From Gammaproteobacteria bacterium (GTDB taxonomy: Bacteria > Pseudomonadota > Gammaproteobacteria > HK1): DNA of 61,021 nucleotides. Of this stretch, positions 1 to 8,411 are shown in pieces (position 1 is the first letter of the stretch; every line of letters starts with the position of its first letter). The stretch lies in NCBI GenBank assembly GCA_022824305.1, contig JAJEAD010000068.1, positions 1 through 61,021 of the forward strand. The letters run 5' to 3'. The position numbers and the translations under genes are program-made. A model generated the notes under the pieces. It made no database searches. It was not told where the DNA came from and saw only the letters and a list, made by a program, of their open reading frames with translations.

Positions 1-272
1 GGAAACATCGCCCTTCGTTACGGCTCAAACCGGTCTTGGCGCGGCCCGCGGCGCCGAACCCGGCAGAAAATCGACGAGACCAGCGCTCCTCACAACGAAA
101 ACGCCCCAAAATCGCGAATCGGTGACGCATGCGGGCTAGCCGTCCTTCTCGTGCCGCACCCCCCCATACCTGCGAAGCGGGAAAAGGCGGAGAGTGGAGT
201 CCCGCGGGTCTTTTGTCATTCTCTCCATGGGTTGCCGTTCACCACCGCCGGGCCGGCCCGGCTGGCGCGGAC
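1..272. other. Left-end stretch without a recognised gene
   Basis: This stretch lies beyond the 3' end of the methyltransferase gene. Several frames are open because of the high GC content, but none shows a recognisable product or a convincing ribosome site. Nothing else was seen. Confidence 0.5.
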
Positions 273-1094
273 TCAGGGATTGGTCCCCAGGCACTGTCCG
301 AACGCGATGCATCCGAAGGCCCCCGGGTCCCCCTTCCACTCGTCGATGTGGCGCCGCCACTCGTCGAACTGCTCCTGCGTCGCCAGGCCGTACTTCGTGG
401 CCGCCTCCACGACTTCGGGGGAGAGGAACCAGCCGACCGCGACGTTGTACAGGAACGCGATATCCTTCGGGGTGCCGAAGACGTCGAAGGAAGCGGACGC
501 CCGCACGTCGCTCAGTCCCGCCTCCACGAAGCTCGCCTTGAGCTCCTTCCCCATCTGGGGATGACCGCGATTGGCCGAGATGAGATTCCCCAGCGTCTCC
601 CACGCGCCCTCGAGCGACTCGGGAACCGGCGACATGAACGACGCCTCGGCGATCATCTCCCGGCTCGCGATGAGGCCGCCCGCTTTGACGACCCGCCTCA
701 CCTCCCTCAGGGTGGCCTGGGTATCGGGAACGTGGGTGAGCACCGTGTGGCAGTGGGCGACGTCGAAGGTGTCGTCGTCGAAGGGAAGTCGGGTCACGTC
801 GCCGACGTGGAAGGTGGCGTTGTCGTGCCCTCCGGAGGCGGCGGCGGCGCGCGCCAGCTCGATCTGGGACTCCTCCATGTCGATGCCGTGCAGCGCGCCC
901 GGCGCCACCGCGCGGGCGAGGCCGACGGTGATGGTGCCCGGCCCGCACCCGAAATCGAGCAGGCTCTGCCCGGGCGCGAGATGCGGAAGCAGGTAGGTGG
1001 CATGGCTCTCCGCACTGCGCCACTCGAGCATCTGGCGAAACTCTTCGCTGTAGCCCATGGTGTAGTCGGCGCTCGTGTACGTGGCGTCGGACAT
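273..1094 (-). CDS. Class I SAM-dependent methyltransferase
   Basis: A 273-aa soluble protein of the UbiE/Methyltransf_11 type. The SAM-binding glycine motif LLDFGCGPG lies at residues 45-53, followed by an acidic strand end (HGID) and a GDV/T motif near residue 100. This fits transfer of a methyl group to a small molecule, but the acceptor cannot be deduced. The chosen ATG has GGAGGAG nine bases upstream; the frame remains open further 5' but without such a site. The C-terminal part (FDVFGTPKD, then a Trp-rich helix) is not diagnostic. The gene is divergent from the thioesterase gene, with 137 bp between them. The fold is safe; the specific reaction is unknown. Confidence 0.85.
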   Translation of the reverse strand: MSDATYTSADYTMGYSEEFRQMLEWRSAESHATYLLPHLAPGQSLLDFGCGPGTITVGLARAVAPGALHGIDMEESQIELARAAAASGGHDNATFHVGDVTRLPFDDDTFDVAHCHTVLTHVPDTQATLREVRRVVKAGGLIASREMIAEASFMSPVPESLEGAWETLGNLISANRGHPQMGKELKASFVEAGLSDVRASASFDVFGTPKDIAFLYNVAVGWFLSPEVVEAATKYGLATQEQFDEWRRHIDEWKGDPGAFGCIAFGQCLGTNP

Positions 1095-1231
1095 CGTGGC
1101 GTGCTCCTCCGGGCACCGTCGTGCGAAGCTGCCGCCCTCGGGGCGGGCGCGCACCTATCTTCCGAGAAACGCCCGCGCATTGCATTTTTTCCGCCACTAA
1201 TCCACAAAACCCTCACTACCATTTCCAGCTT

Positions 1232-1690
1232 ATGAACAACTGGTTCGAAACGTCCCGCAGCGTCGTCTATCCCTGGCACTGCGACCACTACGGCCACATG
1301 AACACCCGCTGGTACGTGCACCAGTTCGACGATTCCGGGTTCCACATCTGGACCCTGGCCGGCTGCCCCCACTCGCGCAGCCGCGCGCAGGGCGTCGAGA
1401 CGGTGGCCGCGCGCTACACCATCGACTACCTCCGCGAGATGGTGGCCGGTCAGCTCCTCGTGGTGCGCTGCGGGTTCGTCCGCCTCGGCAACAAGAGCGT
1501 CACCCACCTGCACCGCATGTTCGACGCCGACTCGGGCACGCTCCACGCCGCGATGGAGTGCGTGGAGGTGTTCTTCGATCCTAAGACCCGCAAGTCGGCC
1601 CCGATGCCCGACGACATCCGCGCCGTCCTGGAGCGCAAGCTCGCCGACCCGGACGAGGACTGGTCGACGGGGCTCGGCGCCGGCGGGTAG
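1232..1690 (+). CDS. Hotdog-fold acyl-CoA thioesterase (4HBT-like)
   Basis: A 152-aa single hotdog domain. The 4HBT signature WHCDHYGHMN is at residues 15-24, with Asp18 as the likely catalytic residue, followed by the long central helix (RWYVHQFDDSGFHIW). The product should hydrolyse a small acyl-CoA. Stand-alone or fused thioesterases of this type are known next to carnitine dehydrogenases, and a carnitine-dehydrogenase-like gene lies at 28.9-29.9 kb, but the distance makes any link speculative. The ATG at 1232 begins the homologous region; upstream in-frame codons lack family features, and no strong ribosome site is visible. Convergent with the SDR gene downstream. Confidence 0.82.
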   Translation: MNNWFETSRSVVYPWHCDHYGHMNTRWYVHQFDDSGFHIWTLAGCPHSRSRAQGVETVAARYTIDYLREMVAGQLLVVRCGFVRLGNKSVTHLHRMFDADSGTLHAAMECVEVFFDPKTRKSAPMPDDIRAVLERKLADPDEDWSTGLGAGG

Positions 1691-1710
1691 GCGCACCCGC
1701 GCCGCCGCGC

Positions 1711-2505
1711 TCAGCGCATGACGAGGCCGCCGCACACCGACAGGGTCTGGCCGGTGATGTGCCGGGCGCTGTCGCTCGCGAGGTAGAGCGCGAGATCCGC
1801 GATGCTCTGCGCGTCGATCCGGGCGTTCAGCACTCCCACCCCCATCCCTTCGTCGAAGAGCGTGTCGTAGTCCTGACCGGTCTCTTCCGCCATGCCGGCG
1901 AAGTAGCGTTCCGCCATGGGGGTCTCGACCCAGGCCGGAGCGATCGCGTTCGAGCGGATCCGGTGCCTGCCGTAACCGGCGGCGGCCGCCTTCATCAGGC
2001 CGACCAGCGCGTGCTTGGACGCGGTGTAGGCCATCCACTCGGGATCTCCCTGGGTCGAGGCGGTGGAGCCCATGTAGATGAGGCAGCCGCCCTCGCCCTG
2101 CTCGATCATCGCGGGCACCGTGTAGCGGGTGATCAGCATCGGCGCGGTGACGTTCACCCTGAAGTTGAGCTCCCAGTAGTCGAGGTCGACGTCGAGGATG
2201 TCGCTCTCGTCGAAGATCCCGGCGTTGTTGACGACGATGTCGATGCCGCCCAGCCGCTCCAGCGCGTCGGCGCACATCGTCTCCACCGCCGGGAAGTCGG
2301 CGAGGTCGGCGCTCGCCGCGAACGCCCGTCCCCCGGCCTCGCGGATCCGGTCGAGCGTCGGCTGCGCCCGCTCGTGGCTGCGCGCGTGCACCGCGACGTG
2401 GGCCCCCTCGCGGGCCATCGTGGCGGCGATGGCCTGCCCGATGCCGGAGCCCGCCCCGGTCACCAGCGCTCTCTTGCCCGCGAGCGTCCGGCTGCCGTCG
2501 CTCAT
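1711..2505 (-). CDS. Short-chain dehydrogenase/reductase (SDR)
   Basis: A 264-aa classical SDR. The cofactor motif TGAGSGIG is at residues 16-23, NNAG at 92-95, and the catalytic triad is Ser146, Tyr159 and Lys163 (YTASK). The C-terminal TGQTLSVCGG is typical of NAD(P)-dependent alcohol/ketone oxidoreductases of the FabG-like group. The arginine just after the first beta strand region (HARSHER) suggests NADPH preference, but this is an inference. The start is set by family alignment (MSDGSRTLAGKRALVTG). The substrate is unknown. The gene is divergent from the ureohydrolase gene across a 441-bp gap. Confidence 0.88.
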   Translation of the reverse strand: MSDGSRTLAGKRALVTGAGSGIGQAIAATMAREGAHVAVHARSHERAQPTLDRIREAGGRAFAASADLADFPAVETMCADALERLGGIDIVVNNAGIFDESDILDVDLDYWELNFRVNVTAPMLITRYTVPAMIEQGEGGCLIYMGSTASTQGDPEWMAYTASKHALVGLMKAAAAGYGRHRIRSNAIAPAWVETPMAERYFAGMAEETGQDYDTLFDEGMGVGVLNARIDAQSIADLALYLASDSARHITGQTLSVCGGLVMR

Positions 2506-2946
2506 GCCGGGGACTGCCTGATCCCGGGCCCGGGATCGGTCCCGCGCTCGGGCGCGGCGCCGGGCAGCGGCCCTTCGCCCCGGTGGCAGGAGCCGGTGGC
2601 GTGCGGCCCGGCCTCGGAGGCAGTGCCGTCGCGCGCCCGGTGCGCGGAGATCCTTCGTCGTGTCTGCTTCAAGTGATTGCCGATCGCTGAAATGGCGGGT
2701 ACGGAAGCCGGTCGCTGAAGTGACGGATACGGGAGTTGAACACCGGGCGCTCCCTCCCGTCGAGCCCGGCGAAGACGGCCTCCCGGTCGCCGACCCCTCG
2801 GCGCCTCGATGCCGGGCCAGCCGCACGGGCCGAGCGGGTCGAGCCGGCCCCTCGGAGCCGGGCCGGCGGCACGGGTCGAAGGGACCGGGCCACGCGCATC
2901 CGCGTTGTAGGATAGCGCTCCCTCCACGCAGCGCACGGAAACGAAG
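2506..2946. other. Divergent intergenic region with an imperfect repeat
   Basis: A 441-bp stretch between divergent SDR and ureohydrolase genes. It contains the imperfect 28-bp tandem repeat listed separately and otherwise GC-rich sequence with no supportable gene. Promoters for both flanking genes should lie here, but no clear -35/-10 pair was identified. Confidence 0.5.
2680..2735. repeat. Two imperfect 28-bp tandem repeats
   Basis: Unit 1 (2680-2707) and unit 2 (2708-2735) are directly adjacent and match at 23 of 28 positions. All five differences are A-to-G changes. The shared core is TCGCTGAA followed by a GTACGG/ATACGG block. It sits upstream of the ureohydrolase gene, so an operator is one possible role; a decayed repetitive element is another. 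Confidence 0.6.
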
Positions 2947-3900
2947 ATGAGTGAAGTGACCAGGCCCGTCGGCTCCTTCATGGGCATTCCCCACGCACGG
3001 CAGGCAGGCGACGCCCGGGCGGCCATACTCGGCATCCCCTTCGACTGCGGCCTCAATCCGGTGCGTCTCGGCGCGCGCATGGGGCCCGCCGCCATCCGCG
3101 AGCAGTCGCACCTCGTGCGCCCCTACCAGCCGCCGCTTTGGGACGTGAACCCGCTCGAGGAGCTCGGCGCGGTGGACCTCGGAGACGTCGACGTGGCGCT
3201 GGGCGACATCATCGAGACCTACGCCCGGATCGAGGAGGCCATGGACGGGATCGTCGCCGCCGGGGCGATTCCCGTCACCTTCGGCGGCGACGGCGCGGTC
3301 ACCCTGCCCCAGCTTCGCGCGCTGGCGAAGCGCCATCGCAACCTCGCCCTGCTGCACTTCGACGCGCACACCGACACCTACCCGGACGAGGACGCGTCTC
3401 CCGGCAGCAACCAGCAGCGTTTCAACCCCGCCACCACCTTCGCGCGGGCGGCGGAGGAAGGCCTCGTCGACGTCGGCCACTCCCTGCACGTCGGCGCGCG
3501 CGGCACCATCGGCATGAGCGGGGTGTTCGAGTACACGCGCGCCAAGGGCTTCGAGCTCGTCTCCGGCCGGGACATGCTGGCGATGGGCATCGAGGCCCTG
3601 CTCGCGCACGTCCGGGAGCGGGTCGCCGGCCGGCCGGTCTACCTGTGCTGGGACATGGACTTCTTCGACCCCTCCTGCGCGCCCGGCGTCTTCACCCCGA
3701 CCTGGGGCGGCGTCTCGGCCCGGGAAGGACTCGCCATCCTGCAGGGGCTCGCCGGTCTCGACATCGTCGCCACCGACGTCAACACGCTCTCCCCCCTCCA
3801 CGACGTCGGGGGGATGAGCGCGTTTCTCGCCGCCACCTGCGTGATGGAGTGCGTCCACCTCGCATGGCGCGCGGTCGAGGCGCGAGAAGAGGGAGCCTGA
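2947..3900 (+). CDS. Arginase/agmatinase-family ureohydrolase with a GGDG variant motif
   Basis: A 317-aa protein of the arginase/agmatinase superfamily, which hydrolyses guanidino compounds to urea and an amine at a binuclear Mn centre. Visible metal motifs are DAHTD at residues 139-143 and DMDFFDPSCAPG later. The first motif, normally GGDHS, reads GGDGAV (113-118), so the usual His ligand of one Mn is absent. The length fits agmatinase and guanidinobutyrase. The ATG at 2947 begins the family region, although the upstream ACGAAG is a weak ribosome site. The substrate cannot be assigned and activity is uncertain because of the motif change. Confidence 0.85.
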   Translation: MSEVTRPVGSFMGIPHARQAGDARAAILGIPFDCGLNPVRLGARMGPAAIREQSHLVRPYQPPLWDVNPLEELGAVDLGDVDVALGDIIETYARIEEAMDGIVAAGAIPVTFGGDGAVTLPQLRALAKRHRNLALLHFDAHTDTYPDEDASPGSNQQRFNPATTFARAAEEGLVDVGHSLHVGARGTIGMSGVFEYTRAKGFELVSGRDMLAMGIEALLAHVRERVAGRPVYLCWDMDFFDPSCAPGVFTPTWGGVSAREGLAILQGLAGLDIVATDVNTLSPLHDVGGMSAFLAATCVMECVHLAWRAVEAREEGA

Positions 3901-4078
3901 GGCGCGCCACACCGGCCGAGCCCGAAGCCCGCGCGTGTAGTCCCCGGTCGACGACGACGCGCGCCCGCGGCCTGCGATCGAGCGCTCATCGGGGAAGCCG
4001 GGGGCGCTCGGGCGAAACCCGAGAGGAACTCAGGCTCCGTACAATTCAATGCCGCCGCACCCGACATTTCGCCCCGGC

Positions 4079-4354
4079 ATGACCCAACCACGCAGAATTG
4101 ATACGCTCTCCTTCGCTCGAAGGCTCAAGGAAGCGGGAGCGGACGAGAGGCTCGCCGAAGCGATTGTGGAAGGCATCGGTCCTGTGGACATGTCGGAGTT
4201 TGCCACCAAGGCCGACCTGGCCGCGCTCAAGGCAGAACTCAAGACAGAGATTCGAGCCTCCGGCGCAGAGCTCAAGAGCGACATCCTGAAATGGATGTTC
4301 AGCGCGATGGCGGTGCAGACCGCGCTCTTCGTCACCCTGGTCAAGCTGATTTGA
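4079..4354 (+). CDS. Small coiled-coil/membrane protein, DUF1640-like (copy 1)
   Basis: A 91-aa protein with the layout of DUF1640 (CCDC90-like) proteins: IDTLSFARRLKEAG at the N-terminus, a FATKADLAALKAEL coiled coil in the middle, and a C-terminal membrane helix (WMFSAMAVQTALFVTLVKLI). It probably anchors a short coiled coil in the inner membrane; the function of the bacterial family is not established. The start at 4079 matches that of the second copy. A near-identical stretch precedes both genes (CCCGACATTT then GGCATGACCC), so the duplication included the leader. Confidence 0.8.
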   Translation: MTQPRRIDTLSFARRLKEAGADERLAEAIVEGIGPVDMSEFATKADLAALKAELKTEIRASGAELKSDILKWMFSAMAVQTALFVTLVKLI

Positions 4355-4402
4355 CGCCTCTTCTCATCCTTGGCATAGCGGCACCCGACATTTGACATCG
4401 GC

Positions 4403-4639
4403 ATGACCCGGGCTCTCGGAATTGATACGCTCTCCTTCGCCCGAAAGCTCAAGGAAGCGGGCGCGGAAGACATCGGTGCCGTGGACATGTCGAAGATTGC
4501 CACCAAGTCCGACCTCCCTACCCTCGAGGACGAGATCAAGGCAGCAATGGCTGACCTCAAGAGCGACATCGTGAGGTCGATGCTTATTGCGATGGCGGTA
4601 CAGACCGCGCTCATCGTCATCCTAATCAAGCTGATCTGA
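4403..4639 (+). CDS. Small coiled-coil/membrane protein, DUF1640-like (copy 2)
   Basis: A 78-aa paralogue of the gene 48 bp upstream. It keeps IDTLSFARKLKEAG, the middle ATKSDL coiled coil and the hydrophobic C-terminus (MLIAMAVQTALIVILIKLI), but lacks about a dozen residues after the first helix, where copy 1 has a longer AEAIVEGI segment. The last 18 bp overlap tail-to-tail with the 3' end of mrfB on the other strand. A tandem duplication followed by divergence is the simplest explanation. Confidence 0.78.
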   Translation: MTRALGIDTLSFARKLKEAGAEDIGAVDMSKIATKSDLPTLEDEIKAAMADLKSDIVRSMLIAMAVQTALIVILIKLI

Positions 4640-5914
4640 CGGTGCGCCGCGCCTGATTCGCAGGCGCGCGGCACGGTGGCGGTGGCGGGCCGCGTCCGGC
4701 TCGAGCGCGATCAGGGTGCTCGTGGCCGCCCCGGCCTCGACGAAGTCGCGCACGACGTGCTCGTGGTACTTGGCGAGGCTCTCGAGCGACTCGATGCAAT
4801 TCTCCGCGGCGAGCGCCCGCCAGATCTCGACCGCGAGCGACCAGTCGCACCGGCGGCGGGCGCAGCGCGCGAGCGCGCGCAGGGAGTCCTCGTCGAGGCG
4901 CTCGCGCCGCTCCCGCAGATAGCGGTACGCGGAATCCGATCCGGGGCCGCGCGCGGCGGGCGGGAGCACGATGCGGGGGTCGGCGCCGCGGGCGACCGGA
5001 TCGCGGTAGCACTGGTGCAGGAAGGGAAGCAGCGCCGCGAGCGAGAGCAGGTCGAGCCGGTTGTGCTCCAGCACCCGGGAGAGCGCGTGCACCTCTCCGT
5101 GCCGCAGCCAGTCGAACCACGCGCGGGGCGCTTCGTGGCCCGGAATGTCGCCCTCACGCTCCAGCCCGAGCAGGTGCCGCTCCACGGTGCCGAGCCGGCA
5201 GTCGCCGAGCGCGGCGCCGAAGGCGCGGCGCACCGGGTGCAGCAGGTCGAGGTGCACGGGCACGGCGAAGGGATCGGGCCTCTTCGCGAGCCGGTAGCGC
5301 GCGGCGAGAAGCGGCGCGTCGAAGCTCTTGCCGTTGAAGGTCACCAGGGCACGCATCCCCGAGAGCCATTCGCCGGCGTGCTCGAGCATTGCCGCCTCGC
5401 CTTCGAAGCGGGTGAGCAGGTACTGCACCACCTCCAGTGCGCCTTCGCGCCAGCGGGCGAGCCCGAGCTGGAACACCAGGGTCCCGGTGCCTCCCGCAAG
5501 CCCGGTGGTCTCGGTGTCCATGAAGACGAGCCCCTCGGGCCGGGCCCCGAGGGCGGGCGCGAAGAAGCGCAGCGCCTCGCCCGCGCGCTCGCCATCCGCC
5601 GCGATGTCCCCATGGCGGAATCCGGCATCGAGGCGGCGTTCGCGGACGACGAGACCGGCGGCGAGCGGCCGCCCGTCGATGCGCCCGCACAGCGCCGCTT
5701 CGTCGCGCTCCGCCCGAATCGCCCCGGCGCGCTGCGAAGTCCGGCGCATCCGTTGCAGCCTGGCTCTCAGGTCGTCGACCCGCGGACTGGGACTCTCTCC
5801 GTCGCGCCGCCCGGATTCGGGTCCGGAGCCGGCCCCGGTGCCGCTCCGGAGGCGGCCGAGCCGTTCGCGCAACGCGCTCACCGACCGGCCCCGCGCCGCT
5901 CCGGCCCCGCTCAA
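4622..5914 (-). CDS. mrfB: MrfB-like (YprB) DEDD-type 3'-5' exonuclease
   Basis: A 430-aa protein with an RNase H-like exonuclease fold (RNase_H_2). Motif DTETTG marks the first catalytic Asp/Glu pair, NGKSFDAPLL is the Exo II region and EHNRLDLLSL the Exo III region. The C-terminal third is rich in helix-forming Arg/Leu repeats (TPR-like). In Bacillus, MrfB acts with the helicase MrfA in repair of mitomycin damage. I chose a TTG start that overlaps the mrfA stop by four bases, because AAGGA lies seven bases before it. A GTG at 5881 (protein start VSALRERLGRL) is the alternative and better resembles family N-termini. Residues ~10-70 are low-complexity. Confidence 0.8.
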   Translation of the reverse strand: MSGAGAARGRSVSALRERLGRLRSGTGAGSGPESGRRDGESPSPRVDDLRARLQRMRRTSQRAGAIRAERDEAALCGRIDGRPLAAGLVVRERRLDAGFRHGDIAADGERAGEALRFFAPALGARPEGLVFMDTETTGLAGGTGTLVFQLGLARWREGALEVVQYLLTRFEGEAAMLEHAGEWLSGMRALVTFNGKSFDAPLLAARYRLAKRPDPFAVPVHLDLLHPVRRAFGAALGDCRLGTVERHLLGLEREGDIPGHEAPRAWFDWLRHGEVHALSRVLEHNRLDLLSLAALLPFLHQCYRDPVARGADPRIVLPPAARGPGSDSAYRYLRERRERLDEDSLRALARCARRRCDWSLAVEIWRALAAENCIESLESLAKYHEHVVRDFVEAGAATSTLIALEPDAARHRHRAARLRIRRGAPSDQLD

Positions 5915-8358
5915 GAGTGCATCCTTGCCGGTGGCGCGTCGGGCTCCGGCCCGCCGAGCAGGCGCAGCACCTCGAGGGCGAGCGCCTTGGGCGAGCGGGA
6001 GGCGCCGGCACCCGCGAGCACCGGACCGACGCAGGCCGGACATCCGGCCGGACAGGCGCAGGCCGAGACCAGCTCGAAGGCGTGGGCGACGATGCGCGAA
6101 CGCATGGCGAACAGGGGTTCGGAGAGCCCGATGCCGCCCGGATAGTTGTCGTAGAGGTAGAGGGTGGGCTGGAACTCCCGCGCGGGGTCCGTGACATCGA
6201 ATTCGTCGCCGTCCCGGCCTCGCGCCTGCACGCGGCCGGTGGCCCCAGGCGCCGTGAACCAGCCCGCGTCCCGGTCCCCGACCGAGCGGCCGATGTCACG
6301 CGCCTCCGACATCGTGAGCAGGGCGGCGACGGAGTGCATCGCGTGCGCCGCGCCGAGGAAGCCGTCGAGCGCGCTCGCGCGGCACGCGAAGGCCGCTTCC
6401 AGCCGCGCCGCCTCGACGCTCCACCACACCGCAGTGGTGTGCATCTCCTGGTCCGGCAGGTTGACCTTGCCGTAGCCGACGTTCTCGTGCGTGTAGTAGC
6501 GGATCTTCTTGTAGCCGGCCACCCGGCGCACGAGGTGGACCTCGCCGTGGGCCGCGCCGGCTCCGCCGCCCTCGTCGCCGCCGAAGCGCTCCAGCACATC
6601 GAGCTTCGTGTAGTCGATGGCCTCCGTGTAGTAGTCGGCCTCGGTGCGGCGCACGAAGGCCTTGCGCCCCTCCCAGTCGAGCTTCTCCACCTGCCACGGC
6701 CTCGCCTGCACCATGTAGATGGCGCCCTCGTAGAGGGTCGCGGCGGCGCCCGAGTAGTCGCCCTCGGCAATAACGTCGCTCGCGCCGCCGGTGGTGTCGA
6801 CGACCACGAAGTTGCCCTCGCTCACCGTGCGCAGGCTGACGCTGCCCGCCGGATAGCTCTCCGCCATCCAGTGCCAGCGCCCGCCTTCGTGGTGGAGCAC
6901 GCCCTCCTCCTGCAGGACCTCGAGCAGCTCGGGCAGGGGGCCGTCGCCGAATGCTTCGCCATCGCTGAAGGGCAGCTCGAAGGCGGCGCAGCGGACGTGG
7001 TCGAGCAGGATCAGGAGCTGGTCCGGATCGATGCGGGCGTGCTCGGGGCTCCCTCCGAGGAAGAACTCCGGGTTGCGCACGATGTACTGGTCGAGCGGCT
7101 GGCTGGAGGCGACGAGCACACCGAGGGCGGGCCGCCGGCGCCGGCCTGCCCGGCCGAGGCGCTGCCAGGTCCCGGCGATGGTGCCGGGGTAGCCGTTCAG
7201 GAGGCACACGTCGAGCGCGCCGATGTCGACGCCGAGCTCGAGCGCGGACGTCGCCACGACGCAATCCACCCGGCCCGCCCGCAGGCCGCGCTCGGTGCCG
7301 CGTCGCTCGGTGGGCAGGTATCCGCCCCGGTAGGCCCTGATGCGGGGAGGGCGCCGCGGGTCCGCGTCGAAGACGTCCTTGAGGTAGCGGGTCAGCACCT
7401 CGACCATGGTGCGGGTACGGGCGAAGACGATGCTCTTCAGGCCGCTCCGGATCGCCATGCGCGCGATGAGGGTGGTCTGCGAGCGGGCCGACTTGCGGAT
7501 GCCAAGCTCGCGGTTGACCAGCGGCGGGTTCCACAGCAGCACGGTCCGGGCGCCCTGCGGGGCGCCGCTCTCGCCAATCGTCTCCACCGACGATCCGATG
7601 AGCCGGGCGGCGTGCTCCCCCGGATTCGCGATGGTCGCCGAGCACAGGACGAAGACCGGCTCGACCCCGTAGAAGCGGCCGACCCGGCGCAGCCGCCGCA
7701 CCACGTTCGCCATGTGCGAGCCGAACACGCCCCGGTAGGTGTGCAGCTCGTCGATCACGACGAAGGCGAGGGACTCGAAGAACTGCGCCCACTTCGTGTG
7801 GTGCGGCAGGATCCCCTGATGCAGCATGTCCGGATTGCTCACCACGATGTCGCCGCGGGTGCGCACCGCCTTGCGGGCATCGCCCGGAGTGTCGCCGTCG
7901 AAGGTGAAGACGCGGACCCCGAGCGCGCCGTCCCCGTCGAGCTCCGTCAGCTCGGCCACCTGGTCCTGGGACAGGGCCTTGGTGGGAAAGAGGTAGAGGG
8001 CCTTCGTGCGGCGCTCGAGCACCGACTGGAGCACCGGGAGGTTGTAGCACAGCGTCTTGCCGGAAGCGGTGGGGGTGGCCACCACGCAGTGCCGGCCCTC
8101 CCGGACCGCCTTCCAGGCCCGGGCCTGGTGCCGGAACAGGCGCTCGATGCCCCGGCGTCGCAGCGCCCCGGCAAGGCGGGGCTCGAGGTCCGCGGGGAGC
8201 TCCGTGTAGACGCCGTCCCGGGCGGGCACGACGAGTTGGGCGCAGATCCGCCGGCGGTGCCCGGCCTCGAGGCGCGCGGTCAGCTCCGCCACCGGTTCGG
8301 GCGCCCGCTGCTCTCCCCCTCCGGATTCGGCCGGAAGGAGCGCGGAAGACACTGCCAT
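5911..8358 (-). CDS. mrfA: MrfA-like (YprA) DEAD/DEAH helicase with DUF1998
   Basis: An 815-aa superfamily 2 helicase. Walker A is ATPTASGKT at residues 94-102, the Walker B variant is VIDELHTY, then SAT (motif III) and QRLGRAGR (motif VI). The C-terminal DUF1998 region carries the four-Cys cluster CACPAGCPAC that binds metal in MrfA. The Bacillus homologue is about 750 aa and works with MrfB in excision of interstrand-crosslink or mitomycin damage. The coupled mrfB gene downstream supports the call. The start codon lies only 44 bp from lexA, which reads the other way, so SOS control is likely. Confidence 0.92.
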   Translation of the reverse strand: MAVSSALLPAESGGGEQRAPEPVAELTARLEAGHRRRICAQLVVPARDGVYTELPADLEPRLAGALRRRGIERLFRHQARAWKAVREGRHCVVATPTASGKTLCYNLPVLQSVLERRTKALYLFPTKALSQDQVAELTELDGDGALGVRVFTFDGDTPGDARKAVRTRGDIVVSNPDMLHQGILPHHTKWAQFFESLAFVVIDELHTYRGVFGSHMANVVRRLRRVGRFYGVEPVFVLCSATIANPGEHAARLIGSSVETIGESGAPQGARTVLLWNPPLVNRELGIRKSARSQTTLIARMAIRSGLKSIVFARTRTMVEVLTRYLKDVFDADPRRPPRIRAYRGGYLPTERRGTERGLRAGRVDCVVATSALELGVDIGALDVCLLNGYPGTIAGTWQRLGRAGRRRRPALGVLVASSQPLDQYIVRNPEFFLGGSPEHARIDPDQLLILLDHVRCAAFELPFSDGEAFGDGPLPELLEVLQEEGVLHHEGGRWHWMAESYPAGSVSLRTVSEGNFVVVDTTGGASDVIAEGDYSGAAATLYEGAIYMVQARPWQVEKLDWEGRKAFVRRTEADYYTEAIDYTKLDVLERFGGDEGGGAGAAHGEVHLVRRVAGYKKIRYYTHENVGYGKVNLPDQEMHTTAVWWSVEAARLEAAFACRASALDGFLGAAHAMHSVAALLTMSEARDIGRSVGDRDAGWFTAPGATGRVQARGRDGDEFDVTDPAREFQPTLYLYDNYPGGIGLSEPLFAMRSRIVAHAFELVSACACPAGCPACVGPVLAGAGASRSPKALALEVLRLLGGPEPDAPPARMHS

Positions 8359-8382
8359 TGCGCACTTTCCCTCGCTTGACTA

Positions 8383-8411
8383 TTCTCCAGTGTAGAGAAC
8401 GAATGGAGAAC
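8383..8411. promoter_or_regulatory. Candidate LexA operators between mrfA and lexA
   Basis: Two overlapping patterns are visible. TTCTC (8383-8387) and GAGAA (8395-8399) form a perfect inverted repeat around a 7-bp spacer. GAAC (8397-8400) and GAAC (8408-8411) form a direct repeat with exactly seven bases between, which is the arrangement of alphaproteobacterial SOS boxes (GTTC-N7-GTTC on the opposite strand). Both sit in the short gap between divergent mrfA and lexA, and the second covers the first possible lexA ATG. A TTGACT at 8376-8381 could be a -35 element. Binding is inferred, not shown. Confidence 0.55.
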
